Source of the DNA: Clusia tigrina
Taxonomy: Eukaryota > Arthropoda > Insecta > Diptera > Clusiidae
Length of the DNA: 64,000 nucleotides
Direction of reading: 5' to 3'
NCBI GenBank assembly: GCA_920105625.2
Contig: OV050033.1
Coordinates: forward strand, 88,910,280-88,974,279
Positions 35,401-50,000 of the stretch are shown here, piece by piece (the stretch's first letter is position 1; every line of letters starts with the position of its first letter). Below the pieces are notes generated by a model that did not search any database, had not been told where the DNA came from, and saw only the letters and a program-made list of their open reading frames with translations. The translations under genes and the position numbers were made by a program.

Positions 35401-37700
35401 AAAACTTCAAATGGCCTTAACTTCTATACGGTACCTCCTAAACCTATCAAAGTTTGCAACATACAAATGCTTGCAACTTTTTACTGGAGCGTCATAAAAC
35501 CTTGAAATTTGGTAACAATAAAGTACCCGAGCCTCTTGTCAATTTAATCTATCGCTCAAAGCTATGCTACCCTTGAGTTCCAAATCAAACACTTGATAAA
35601 ACTTCAAATGGCCCTAACTTCTATACGGTACGCCCTACACCTATCAAAGTTTGCAACATTCAAATGCTTGTAACTTTTTACTGGACATCATAAAACTTTG
35701 AAATTTTGTAACAATAAAGTACTCGAGCCTCTTGTCAATTTAAGCTATCGCTCAAAGCTATGCTACCCATGAGTCCCAAATCAAACACTGATAAAACTTC
35801 AAATGGGCCTAACTTCTATACGGTACGTCCTACAACTATCAAATTTTGCAACATACAAATGCTTGTAACTTTTCACTGGAGCGTCATAAAACCTTGAAAT
35901 TTTGTAACAATAAAGTACTCGAGCCTCTTTTTCAATTTAAGTTATCGCTCAAGGCTATGCTACCCTTGAGTCCCAAATAAAACACTGATAAAACTTCAAG
36001 TGGCCCTAACTCCTATACGGTACGTCCTACACTTATCAAAGTTTGCAACATAGAAATACTAGTAACTTTTCACTGGAGCGTCATAAAACCTTGAAATTTA
36101 GTAACAATAAAATACTCGAGCCTCTTGTCAATTTAAGCTATCGCTCAAAGCTATGCTACCATTGAGTCCCAAATCAAACACTGATAAAACTTCAAATGGC
36201 CCTAACTTCTATACGGTGCGTCCTACACCTATCAAAGTTTGCAACATACAAATGCTTGTAACTTTTTACTGGAGCGTCATAAAACCTTGAAATTTTTTAA
36301 CATTAAAGTACTCGAGCCTCTTGTCAATTTAAGCTATCGCTCAAAGCTATGCTACCCATGAGTCCCAAATCAAACACTGATAAAACTTCAAATGGCCCTA
36401 ACTTCTATACGGTACTTCCCACACCTATCAAAGTTTGCAACATAAAAATGCTTGTAACTTTTTACTGGAGCGTCATAAAACCTTGAAATTTTGGAACAAT
36501 AAAGTACTCGAGCCTCTTGTCAATTTAAGCTATCGCTCAAAGCTATGCTACCATTGAGTCCCAAATCAAATACTGATAAAACTTCAAATGGCCCTAACTT
36601 CTATACGGTACGTCCCACAACTATCAAAGTTTGCAACATACAAATGCTTGTAACATTTTACTGGAGCGTCATAAAACCTTGAAATTTTGTAACAATAAAG
36701 TACTCGAGCCTCCTGTCTTTTTAAGCTATCGCTCAAAGCTATGCTACCCATGAGTCCCAAATCAAACACTGATAAAACTTCAAATGGCCCTAACTTCTAT
36801 ACGGTACGTCCTACAACTATCAAATTTTGCAACATACAAATGCTTGTAACTTTTCACTGGAGCGTCATAAAACCTTGAAATTTTGTAACAATAAAGTACT
36901 CAAGCCTCTTTTTCAATTTAAGCTATCGCTCAAAGCTATGCTACCCTTGAGTCCCAAATCAAACACTGATAAAACTTTAAATGGCCCTAACTTCTATACG
37001 GTACGTCCTACACCTATCAAAGTTTGCAACATACAAATGCTTGTAACTTTTTACTGGAGCGTCATAAAACCTTGAAATTTTCTAACAATAAAGTACTCGA
37101 GCCTCTTGTCAATTTAAGCTATCGCTCAAAGCTACGCTACCCTTGAGTTCCAAATCAAACACTGGTAAAACTTCAAATGGCCCTAACTTCTATACGGTAC
37201 GCCCTACACCTATCAAAGTTTGCAACATTCAAATGCTTGTAACTTTTTACTGGACATCATAAAACTTTGTAATTTTGTAACAATAAAGTACTCGAGCCTC
37301 TTGTCAATTTAAGCTATCGCTCAAAGCTATGCTACCCATGAGTCCCAAATCAAACACTGATAAAACTTCAAATGGTCCTAACTTCTATACGGTACGTCCT
37401 ACAACTATCAAATTTTGCAACATACAAATGCTTGTAACTTTTCACTGGAGCGTCATAAAACCTTGAAATTTTGTAACATTAAAGTACTCGAGCCTCTTTT
37501 TCAATTTAAGTTATCGCTCAAAGCTATGCTACCCTTGAGTCCCAAATCAAACACTGATAAAACTTCAAATGGACCTAACTCCTATACGGTACGTCCTACA
37601 CCTATCAAAGTTTGCAACATAGAAACGCTTGTAACTTTTTACTGGAGCGTCATAAAACCTTGAAATTTTGTAACAATAAAGTACTCGAGCCTCTTGTCAA
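20401..37700 (+). repeat. HOR block with 1373-bp (7-mer) and 2354-bp (12-mer) units
   Basis: The marker monomer with 'gcctcctgtctttttaag' recurs with the minus-strand frame starts at 22656, 27168, 30111, 32465, 33838, 35211 and 36584. The last four steps from 30111 are 2354, 1373, 1373 and 1373 bp. A second marker, 'ggtacttcccacacc', appears about once per unit. A segment at about 22.1-25.1 kb is repeated at about 29.6-32.6 kb with an offset of 7455 bp, including rare variants such as 'cccttcagtccc'. 34081 and 36827 are 2746 bp apart, twice 1373. One monomer near 30555 has a unique rearranged 'cataacaaaggttgtaac'. Confidence 0.85.
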
Positions 37701-40700
37701 TTTAAGTTATCGCTCAAAGCTATGCTACCCTTGAGTCCCAAATCAAACACTGATGAAACTTCAAATGGCCCTAACTTCTATACGGTACCTCCTAAACCTA
37801 TTAAAGTTTGCAACATACAAATGCTTGTAACTTTTTACTGGAGCGTCATTAAACCTTGAAATTTGGTAACAATAAAGTACTCGAGCCTCTTGTCAATTTA
37901 ATCTATCGCTCAAAGCTATGCTACCCTTGAGTCCCAAATCAAACACTTGATACAACTTCAAATGGCCCTAACTTCTATACGGTACGCCCTACACCTATCA
38001 AAGTTTGCAATATTCAAATGCTTGTAACTTTTTACTGGACATCATAAAACTTTAAAATTTTGTAACAATAAAGTACTCGAGCCTCTTGTCAACTTAAGCT
38101 ATCGCTCAAAGCTATGCTACCCTTGAGTTCCAAATCAAACACTGATAAAACTTCAAATGGCCCTAATTTCTATACGGTACGTCCTTCTCCTATCACAGTT
38201 TGCAACATACAAATGCTTGTAACTTTTTACTGGAGCGTCATAAAACCTTGAAATTTTGTAACAATAAAGTACTCGAGCCTCTTGTCAATTTAAACTATCG
38301 CTCAAAGCTATGCTACCATTGAGTCCCAAATCAAACACTGATAAAACTTCAAATGGCCCTATTTTTTATGCGGTACGTCCTACACCTATCAAAGTTTGCA
38401 ACATACAAATGCTTGTAACTTTTTACTGGAGCGTCATAAAACCTAGAAATTTTGTAACAATAAAGTACTCGAGCCTCTTGTCAATTTAAGCTATCGCTCA
38501 AAGCTATGCTACCCATGAGTCCCAAATCAAACACTGATTAAACTTCAAATGGCCCTAACTTCTATACGGTACGTCCTACACCTATTAAAGTTTGCAACAT
38601 ACAAATGCTTGTAACTTTTTACTGGAGCGTCATAAAACCTTGAAATTTTGTAACAATAAAGTACTCGAGTTTCTTTTTCAATTTAAGTTATCGCTCATAG
38701 CTATGCTACCCTTGAGTCCCAAATCAAACACTGATAAAACTTCAAATGGCAATAACTCCTATACGGTACGTCCTACACCTATCAAAGTTTGCAACATACA
38801 AATGCTTGTAACTTTTTACTGGAGCGTCATAAAACCTAGAAATTTTGTAACAATAAAGTACTCGAGCCTCTTGTCAATTTAAGCTATCGCTCAAAGCTAT
38901 GCTACCATTGAGTCCCAAATCAAACACTGATAAAACTTCAAATGGCCCTAACTTCTATACGGTACGTCCTACACCTATCAAAGTTTGCAACATACAAATG
39001 CTTGTAACTTTTTACTGGAGCGTCATAAAACCTTGAAATTTTGTAACATTAAAGTACTCGAGCCTCTTTTTCAATTTAAGTTATCGCTCAAAGCTATGCT
39101 ACCCTTGAGTCCCAAATCAAACACCGATAAAACTTCAAATGGACCTAACTCCTATACGGTACGTCCTACACCTATCAAAGTTTGCAACATAGAAACGCTT
39201 GTAACTTTTTACTGGAGCGTCATAAAACCTTGAAATTTTGTAACAATAAAGTACTCGAGCCTCTTGTCAATTTAAGTTATCGCTCAAAGCTATGCTACCC
39301 TTGAGTCCCAAATCAAACACTGATAAAACTTCAAATGGCCCTAACTCCTATGCAGTACGTCCTACACCTATCAAAGTTTGCAACATACAAATGCGTGTAA
39401 CTTTTTAATGGAGCGTCATAAAACCTTGAAATTTTGTAACAATAAAGTACTCGAGCCTCTTGTCAATTTAAGCTATCGCTCAAAGCTATGCTACCCTTGA
39501 GTCCCAAATCAAACACTGATAAAACTTCAAATGGCCTTAACTTCTATACGGTACGTCCTACACCTATCAAAGTTTGCAACATACAAATGCTTGTAACTTT
39601 TTACTGGAGCGTCATAAAACCTTGAAATTTTGTAACAATAAAGCACCCGAGCCTCTTGTCAATTTAAGCTATCGCTCAAAGCTATGCTACCGTTGAGTTC
39701 CAAATCAAACACTGATAAAACTTCAAATGGCCCTAACTCCTATACGGTACGTCCTACACCTATCAAAGTTTGCAACATAGAAATGCTTGTAACTTTTTAC
39801 TGGAGCGTCATAAAACCTTGAAATTTTGGAACAATAAAGTACTCGAGCCTCTTGTCAATTTAAGCTATCGCTCAAAGCTATGCTACCATTGTGTCCCAAA
39901 TCAAACACTGATAAAACTTCAAATGGCCTTAACTTCTATACGGTACCTCCTAAACCTATCAAAGTTTGCAACATACAAATGCTTGTAACTTTTTACTGGA
40001 GCGTCATAAAACCTTGAAATTTGGTAACAATAAAGTACTCGAGCCTCTTGTCAATTTAATCTATCGCTCAAAGCTATGCTACCCTTGAGTCCCAAATCAA
40101 ACACTTGATAAAACTTCAAATGGCCCTAACTTCTATACGGTACGCCCTACACCTATCAAAGTTTGCAACATTCAAATGCTTGTAACTTTTCACTGGAGCG
40201 TCATAAAACCTTGAAATTTTGTAACAATAAAGTACTCGAGCCTCTTTTTCAATTTAAATTATCGCTCAAAGCTATGCTACCCTTGAGTCCCAAATCAAAC
40301 ACTGATAAAACTTCAAATGGACCTAACTCCTATACGGTACGTCCTACACCTATCAAAGATTGCAACATAGAAACGCTTGTAACTTTTTACTGGAGCGTCA
40401 TAAAACCTTGAAATTTTGTAAAAATAAAGTACTCGATCCTCTTGTCAATTTAAGTTATCGCTCAAAGCTATGCTACCCTTGAGCCCCAAATCAAACACTG
40501 ATAAAACTTCAAATGGCCTTAACTTCTATACGGTACCTCCTAAACCTATCAAAGTTTGCAACATACAAATGCTTGTAACTTTTTACTGGAGCGTCATAAA
40601 ACCTTGAAATTTTGTAACAATAAAGCACCCGAGCCTCTTGTCAATTTAAGCTATCGCTCAAAGCTATGCTACCCTTGAGTCCCAAATCAAACACTTGATA

Positions 40701-40830
40701 AAACTTCAAATGGCCCTAACTTCTATACGGTACGCCCTACACCTATCAAAGTTTGCAACATTCAAATGCTTGTAACTTTTCACTGGAGCGTCATAAAACC
40801 TTGAAATTTTGTAACAATAAAGTACTCGAA
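37701..40830 (+). repeat. Mixed satellite segment between HOR blocks
   Basis: Monomers of several subfamilies occur without an obvious long period. They include 'gtccttctcc' types (about 38185), a 'ctcgagtttctttttcaat' variant near 38665, and 'accattgtgtccc' types near 39890. Likely a junction zone between separately amplified blocks. Confidence 0.6.
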
Positions 40831-43800
40831 CCTCTTTTTCAATTTAAGTTATCGCTCAAAGCTATGCTACCCTTGAGTCCCAAATCAAACACTGATAAAA
40901 CTTCAAGTGGCCCTAACTCCTATACGGTACGTCCTACACTTATCAAAGTTTGCAACATAGAAATACTAGTAACTTTTCACTGGAGCGTCATAAAACCTTG
41001 AAATTTTGTAACAATAAAATACTCGAGCCTCTTGTCAATTTAAGCTATCGCTCAAAGCTATGCTATCATTGAGTCCCAAATCAAACACTGATAAAACTTC
41101 AAATGGCCTTAACTTCTATACGGTACGTCCTACACCTATCAAAGTTTGCAACATACAAATGCTTGTAACTTTTTACTGGAGCGTCATAAAACCTTGAAAT
41201 TTTGTAACAATAAAGCACCCGAGCCTCTTGTCAATTTAAGCTATCGCTCAAAGCTATGCTACCGTTGAGTTCCAAATCAAACACTGATAAAACTTTAAAT
41301 GGCCCTAACTCCTATGCGGTACGTCCTACACCTATCAAAGTTTGCAACATAGAAATGCTTGTAACTTTTTACTGGAGCGTCATAAAACCTTGAAATTTTG
41401 GAACAATAAAGTACTCGAGCCTCTTGTCAATTTAAGCTATCGCTCAAAGCTATGCTACCATTGTGTCCCAAATCAAACACTGATAAAACTTCAAATGGCC
41501 CTAACTTCTATACGGTACGTCCTACAACTATCAAATTTTGCAACATACAAATGCTTTTAACTTTGCACTGGAGCGTCATAAAACCTTGAAATTTTGTAAC
41601 AATAAAGTACTCGAGCCTCTTTTTCAATTTAAGTTATCGCTCAAAGCTATGCTCCCCTTGAGTCCCAAATCAAACACTGATAAAACTTCAAATGGACCTA
41701 ACTCCTATACGGTACGTCCTACACCTATCAAAGATTGCAACATAGAAACGCTTCTAACTTTTTACTGGAGCGTCATAAAACCTTGAAATTTTGTAAAAAT
41801 AAAGTACTCGATCCTCTTGTCAATTTAAGTTATCGCTCAAAGCTATGCTACCCTTGAGTCCCAAATCAAACACTGATAAAACTTCAAATGGCCTTAACTT
41901 CTATACGGTACCTCCTAAACCTATCAAAGTTTGCAACATACAAATGCTTGTAACTTTTTACTGGAGCGTCATAAAACCTTGAAATTTGGTAACAATAAAG
42001 TACTCGAGCCTCTTGTCAATTTAATCTATCGCTCAAAGCTATGCTACCCTTGAGTCCCAAATCAAACACTTGATAAAACTTCAAATGGCCCTAACTTCTG
42101 TACGGTACGCCCTACACCTATCAAAGTTTGCAACATTCAAATGCTTGTAACTTTTTACTGGACATCATAAAACTTTGAAATTTTGTAACAATAAAGTACT
42201 CGAGCCTCTTGTCAATTTAAGCTATCGCTCAAAGCTATGCTACCCATGAGTCCCAAATCAAACACTGATAAAACTTCAAATGGCCCTAACTTCTATACGG
42301 TACGTCCTACAACTATCAAATTTTGCAACATACAAATGCTTGTAACTTTTCACTGGAGCGTCATAAAACCTTGAAATTTTGTAACAATAAAGTACTCGAG
42401 CCTCTTTTTCAATTTAAGTTATCGCTCAAAGCTATGCTACCCTTGAGTCCCAAATCAAACACTGATAGAACTTCAAATGGACCTAACTCCTATACGGTAC
42501 TTCCTACACCTATCAAAGATTGCAACATAGAAACGCTTGTAACTTTTTACTGGAGCGTCATAAAACCTTGAAATTTTGGAACAATAAAGTACTCGAGCCT
42601 CTTGTCAATTTAAGCTATCGCTCAAAGCTATGCTACCATTGTGTCCCAAATCAAACACTGATAAAACTTCAAATGGCCCTAACTTCTATACGATACGTCC
42701 TACAACTATCAAAGTTTGCAACATACAAATGGTTGTAACTTTTTACTGGAGCGTCATAAAACCTTGAAATTTTGTAACAATAAAGTACTCGAGCCTCTTG
42801 TCAATTTAAGCTATCGCTCAAAGCTATGCTACCCATGAGTCCCAAATCAAACACTGATAAAACTTCAAATGGCCCTAACTTCTATACGGTACGTCCTACA
42901 ACTATCAAATTTTGCAACATACAAATGCTTGTAACTTTTCACTGGAGCGTCATAAAACCTTGAAATTTTGTAACAATAAAGTACTCGAGCCTCTTTTTCA
43001 ATTTAAGTTATCGCTCAAAGCTATGCTACCCTTGAGTCCCAAATCAAACACTGATAAAACTTCAAGTGGCCCTAACTCCTATACGGTACGTCCTACACTT
43101 ATCAAAGTTTGCAACATAGAAATACTAGTAACTTTTCACTGGAGCGTCATAAAACCTTGAAATTTTGTAACAATAAAATACTCGAGCCTCTTGTCAATTT
43201 AAGCTATCGCTCAAAGCTATGCTATCATTGAGTCCCAAATCAAACACTGATAAAACTTCAAATGGCCTTAACTTCTATACGGTACGTCCTACACCTATCA
43301 AAGTTTGCAACATACAAATGCTTGTAACTTTTTACTGGAGCGTCATAAAACCTTGAAATTTTGTAACAATAAAGCACCCGAGCCTCTTGTCAATTTAAGC
43401 TATCGCTCAAAGCTATGCTACCGTTGAGTTCCAAATCAAACACTGATAAAACTTTAAATGGCCCTAACTCCTATGCGGTACGTCCTACACCTATCAAAGT
43501 TTGCAACATAGAAATGCTTGTAACTTTTTACTGGAGCGTCATAAAACCTTGAAATTTTGGAACAATAAAGTACTCGAGCCTCTTGTCAATTTAAGCTATC
43601 GCTCAAAGCTATGCTACCATTGTGTCCCAAATCAAACACTGATAAAACTTCAAATGGCCCTAACTTCTATACGGTACGTCCTACAACTATCAAATTTTGC
43701 AACATACAAATGCTTTTAACTTTGCACTGGAGCGTCATAAAACCTTGAAATTTTGTAACAATAAAGTACTCGAGCCTCTTTTTCAATTTAAGTTATCGCT

Positions 43801-45148
43801 CAAAGCTATGCTCCCCTTGAGTCCCAAATCAAACACTGATAAAACTTCAAATGGACCTAACTCCTATACGGTACGTCCTACACCTATCAAAGATTGCAAC
43901 ATAGAAACGCTTCTAACTTTTTACTGGAGCGTCATAAAACCTTGAAATTTTGTAAAAATAAAGTACTCGATCCTCTTGTCAATTTAAGTTATCGCTCAAA
44001 GCTATGCTACCCTTGAGTCCCAAATCAAACACTGATAAAACTTCAAATGGCCTTAACTTCTATACGGTACCTCCTAAACCTATCAAAGTTTGCAACATAC
44101 AAATGCTTGTAACTTTTTACTGGAGCGTCATAAAACCTTGAAATTTGGTAACAATAAAGTACTCGAGCCTCTTGTCAATTTAATCTATCGCTCAAAGCTA
44201 TGCTACCCTTGAGTCCCAAATCAAACACTTGATAAAACTTCAAATGGCCCTAACTTCTGTACGGTACGCCCTACACCTATCAAAGTTTGCAACATTCAAA
44301 TGCTTGTAACTTTTTACTGGACATCATAAAACTTTGAAATTTTGTAACAATAAAGTACTCGAGCCTCTTGTCAATTTAAGCTATCGCTCAAAGCTATGCT
44401 ACCCATGAGTCCCAAATCAAACACTGATAAAACTTCAAATGGCCCTAACTTCTATACGGTACGTCCTACAACTATCAAATTTTGCAACATACAAATGCTT
44501 GTAACTTTTCACTGGAGCGTTATAAAACCTTGAAATTTTGTAACAATAAAGTACTCGAGCCTCTTTTTCAATTTAAGTTATCGCTCAAAGCTATGCTACC
44601 CTTGAGTCCCAAATCAAACACTGATAGAACTTCAAATGGACCTAACTCCTATACGGTACTTCCTACACCTATCAAAGATTGCAACATAGAAACGCTTGTA
44701 ACTTTTTACTGGAGCGTCATAAAACCTTGAAATTTTGGAACAATAAAGTACTCGAGCCGCTTGTCAATTTAAGCTATCGCTCAAAGCTATGCTACCATTG
44801 TGTCCCAAATCAAACACTGATAAAACTTCAAATGGCCCTAACTTCTATACGATACGTCCTACAACTATCAAAGTTTGCAACATACAAATGGTTGTAACTT
44901 TTTACTGGAGCGTCATAAAACCTTGAAATTTTGTAACAATAAAGTACTCGAGCCTCTTGTCAATTTAAGCTATCGCTCAAAGCTATGCTACCCATGAGTC
45001 CCAAATCAAACACTGATAAAACTTCAAATGGCCCTAACTTCTATACGGTACGTCCTACAACTATCAAATTTTGCAACATACAAATGCTTGTAACTTTTCA
45101 CTGGAGCGTCATAAAACCTTGAAATTTTGTAACAATAAAGTACTCGAG
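40831..45148 (+). repeat. Tandem 2159-bp duplication (11-monomer HOR, two copies)
   Basis: Marked sites repeat at exactly 2159 bp: 'cttcaagtgg' at 40901 and 43060, and frames at 41342/43501, 41538/43697, 42323/44482 and 42520/44679. Rare shared variants include 'atgctccccttg', 'aactttgcactgg' and 'tatgctatcattg'. The copies differ at few sites (for example 'gcgtcataaaacc' versus 'gcgttataaaacc' near 44520), so the duplication is recent. Confidence 0.85.
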
Positions 45149-47033
45149 CCTCTTTTTCAATTTAAGTTATCGCTCAAAGCTATGCTACCCTTGAGTCCCA
45201 AATCAAACACTGATAAAACTTCAAATGGACCTAACTCCTATACGGTACGTCCTACACCTATCAAAGATTGCAACATAGAAACGCTTGTAACTTTTTACTG
45301 TAGCGTCATAAAACCTTGAAATTTTGTAAAAATAAAGTACTCGATCCTCTTGTCAATTTAAGTTATCGCTCAAAGCTATGCTACCCTAGAGTCCCAAATC
45401 AAACACTGATAAAACTTCATATGGCCTTAACTTCTATACGGTACCTCCTAAACCTATCAAAGTTTGCAACATACAAATGCTTGTAACTTTTTACTGGAGC
45501 GTCATAAAACCTTGAAATTTGGTAACAATAAAATACTCGAGCCTCTTGTCAATTTAATCTATCGCTCAAAGCTATGCTACCCTTGAGTCCCAAATCAAAC
45601 ACTTGATAAAACTTCAAATGGCCCTAACTTCTATACAGTACGCCCTACACCTATCAAAGTTTGCAACATTCTAATGCTTGTAACTTTTCACTGGACATCA
45701 TAAAACTTTGAAATTTTGTAACAATAAAGTACTCGAGCCTCTTGTCAATTTAAGCTATCGCTCAAAGCTATGCTACCCATGAGTCCCAAATCAAACACTG
45801 ATAAAACTTCAAATGACCCTAACTTCTATACGGTACGTCCTACAACTATCAAATTTTGCAACATACAAATGCTTGTAACTTTTCACTGGAGCGTCATAAA
45901 ACCTTGAAATTTTGTAACAATAAAGTACTCGACCCTCTTTTTCAATTTAAGTTATCGCTCAAGGCTATGCTACCCTTGAGTCCCAAATAAAACACTGATA
46001 AAACTTCAAATGGACCTAACTTCTATACGGTACGTCTTACACCTATCACAGTTTGCAACATACAAATGCTTGTAACTTTTTACTGGAGCGTCTTAAAACC
46101 TTGAAATTTTGTAACAATAAAGTACTCGAGCATCTTGTCAATTTAAACTATCGCTCAAAGCTATGCTACCATTGAGTCCCAAATCAAACACTGATAAAAC
46201 TTCAAATGGCCCTAACTTCTATACGGTACGTCCTACACCTATTAAAGTTTGCAACATACAAATGCTTGTAACTTTTTGCTGGAGCGTCATAAAACCTTGA
46301 AATTTTGTAACAATAAAGTACTCGAGCCTCTTGTCAATTTAAGCTATCGCTCAAAGCTATGCTACCCATGAGTCCCAAATCAAACACTGATAAAACTTCA
46401 AATGGCCCTAACTTCTATACGGTACGTCCTACACCTATCACAGTTTGCAACATACAAATGCTTGTAACTTTTTACTGGAGCGTCATAAAACCTTGAAATT
46501 TTGTAACAATAAAGTACTCGAACCTCTTTTTCAATTTAAGTTATCGCTCAAAGCCATGCTACCCTTGAGTCCCAAATCAAACACTGATAAAACTTCAAGT
46601 GGCTCTAACTCCTATACGGTACGTCCTACACTTATCAAAGTTTGCAACATAGAAATACTAGTAACTTTTCACTGGAGCGTCATAAAACCTTGAAATTTTG
46701 TAACAATAAAATACTCGAGCCTCTTGTCAATTTAAGCTATCGGTCAAAGCTATGCTACCATTGAGTCCCAAATCAAACACTGATAAAACTTCAAATGGCC
46801 TTAACTTCTATACGGTACGTCCTACACCTATCAAAGTTTGCAACATACAAATGCTTGTAACTTTTTACTGGAGCGTCATAAAACCTTGAAATTTTGTAAC
46901 AATAAAGCACCCGAGCCTCTTGTCAATTTAAGCTATCGCTCAAAGCTATGCTACCGTTGAGTTCCAAATCAAACACTGATAAAACTTCAAATGGCCCTAA
47001 CTCCTATACGGTACGTCCTACACCTATCAAAGT
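45149..47033 (+). repeat. Mixed satellite segment
   Basis: About ten monomers with several private substitutions ('gagcatcttgtcaattt', 'tttttgctggagcg', 'cgaccctctttttc') and no clear long period. No other feature is seen. Confidence 0.6.
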
Positions 47034-50000
47034 TTGCAACATAGAAATGCTTGTAACTTTTTACTGGAGCGTCATAAAACCTTGAAATTTTGGAACAATA
47101 AAGTACTCGAGCCTCTTGTCAATTTAAGCTATCGCTCAAAGCTATGCTACCATTGTGTCCCAAATCAAACACTGATAAAACTTCAAATGACCCTAACTTC
47201 TATACGGTACGTCCTACAACTATCAAAGTTTGCAACATACAAATGCTTGTAACTTTTTACTGGAGCGTCATAAAACCTTGAAATTTTGTAACAATAAAGT
47301 ACTCGAGCCTCTTGTCAATTTAAGCTATCGCTCAAAGCTACTCTACCCTTGAGTTCCAAATCAAACACTGATAAAACTTCAAATGGCCCTAACTTCTATA
47401 CGGTACGCCCTACACCTATCAAAGTTTGCAACATTCAAATGCTTGTAACTTTTTACTGGACATCATAAAACTTTGTAATTTTGTAAAAATAAAGTACTCG
47501 AGCCTCTTGTCAATTTAAGCTATCGCTCAAAGCTATGCTACCCATGAGTCCCAAATCAAACACTGATAAAACTTCAAATGGCCCTAACTTCTATACGGTA
47601 CGTCCTACAACTATCAAATTTTGCAACATACAAATGCTTGTAACTTTTCACTGGAGCGTCATAAAACCTTGAAATTTTGTAACATTAAAGTACTCGAGCC
47701 TCTTTTTCAATTTTAGTTATCGCTCAAAGCTATGCTACCCTTGAGTCCCAAATCAAACACTGATAAAACTTCAAATGGACCTAACTCCTATACGGTACGT
47801 CTTACACCTATCAAAGTTTGCAACATAGAAACGCTTGTAACTTTTTACTGGAGCGTCATAAAACCTTGAAATTTTGTAACAATAAAGTACTCGAGCCTCT
47901 TGTCAATTTAAGCTATCGCTCAAAGCTATGCTACCCTTGAGTCCCAAATCAAACACTGATAAAACTTCAAATGGCCCTAACTTCTATACGGTAACTCCTA
48001 AACCTATAAAAGTTTGCAACATACAAATGCTTGTAACTTTTTACTGGAGCGTCATAAAACCTTGAAATTTGGTAACAATAAAGTACTCGAGCCTCTTGTC
48101 AATTTAATCTATCGCTCAAAGCTATGCTACCCTTGAGTCCCAAATCAAACACTTGATAAAACTTCAAATGGCCCTAACTTCTATACGGTACGCCCTACAC
48201 CTATCAAAGTTTGCAACATTCAAATGCTTGTAACTTTTTACTGGACATCATAAAACTTTGAAATTTTGTAACAATAAAGTACTCGAGCCTCTTGTCAATT
48301 TAAGCTATCGCTCAAAGCTATGCTACCCATGAGTCCCAAATCAAACACTGATAAAACTTCAAATGGTCCTAACTTCTATACGGTACGTCCTACAACTATC
48401 AAATTTTGCAACATACAAATGCTTGTAACTTTTCACTGGAGCGTCATAAAACCTTGAAATTTTGTAACAATAAAGTACTCGAGCCTCTTTTTCAATGTAA
48501 GTTATCGCTCAAGGCTATGCTACCCTTGAGTCCCAAATAAAACACTGATAAAACTTCAAGTGGCCCTAACTCCTATACGGTACGTCCTACACTTATCAAA
48601 GTTTGCAACATAGAAATACTAGTAACTTTTCACTGGAGCGTCATAAAACCTTGAAATTTTGTAACAATAAAATACTCGAGCCTCTTGTCAATTTAAGCTA
48701 TCGCTCAAAGCTATGCTACCATTGAGTCCCAAATCAAACACTGATAAAACTTCAAATGGCCCTAACTTCTATACGGTACGTCCTACAACTATCAAAGTTT
48801 GCAACATACAAATGCTTGTAACATTTTACTGGAGCGTCAAAAAACCTTGAAATTTTGTAACAATAAAGTACTCGAGCCTCCTGTCTTTTTAAGCTATCGC
48901 TCAAAGCTATGCTACCCATGAGTCCCAAATCAAACACTGATAAAACTTCAAATGGCCTTAACTTCTATAAGGTACCTCCTAAACCTATCAAAGTTTGCAA
49001 CATACAAATGCTTGTAACTTTTTACTGGAGCGTCATAAAACCTTGAAATTTGGTAACAATAAAGTACTCGAGCCTCTTGTCAATTTAATCTATCGCTCAA
49101 AGCTATGCTACCCTTGAGTCCCAAATCAAACACTTGATAAAACTTCAAATGGCCCTAACTTCTATACGGTACGCCCTACACCTATCAAAGTTTGCAACAT
49201 TCAAATGCTTGTAACTTTTTACTGGACATCATAAAACTTTGAAATTTTGTAACAATAAAGTACTCGAGCCTCTTGTCAATTTAAGCTATCGCTCAAAGCT
49301 ATGCTACCCATGAGTCCCAAATCAAACACTGATAAAACTTCAAATGGTCCTAACTTCTATACGGTACGTCCTACAACTATCAAGTTTTGCAACATACAAA
49401 TGCTTGTAACTTTTCACTGGAGCGTCATAAAACCTTGAAATTTTGTAACAATAAAGTACTCGAGCCTCTTTTTCAATGTAAGTTATCGCTCAAGGCTATG
49501 CTACCCTTGAGTCCCAAATAAAACACTGATAAAACTTCAAGTGGCCCTAACTCCTATACGGTACGTCCTACACTTATCAAAGTTTGCAACATAGAAATAC
49601 TAGTAACTTTTCACTGGAGCGTCATAAAACCTTGAAATTTTGTAACAATAAAATACTCGAGCCTCTTGTCAATTTAAGCTATCGCTCAAAGCTATGCTAC
49701 CATTGAGTCCCAAATCAAACACTGATAAAACTTCAAATGGCCCTAACTTCTATACGGTGCGTCCTACACCTATCAAAGTTTGCAACATACAAATGCTTGT
49801 AACTTTTTACTGGAGCGTCATAAAACCTTGAAATTTTTTAACATTAAAGTACTCGAGCCTCTTGTCAATTTAAGCTATCGCTCAAAGCTATGCTACCCAT
49901 GAGTCCCAAATCAAACACTGATAAAACTTCAAATGGCCCTAACTTCTATACGGTACTTCCCACACCTATCAAAGTTTGCAACATAAAAATGCTTGTAACT

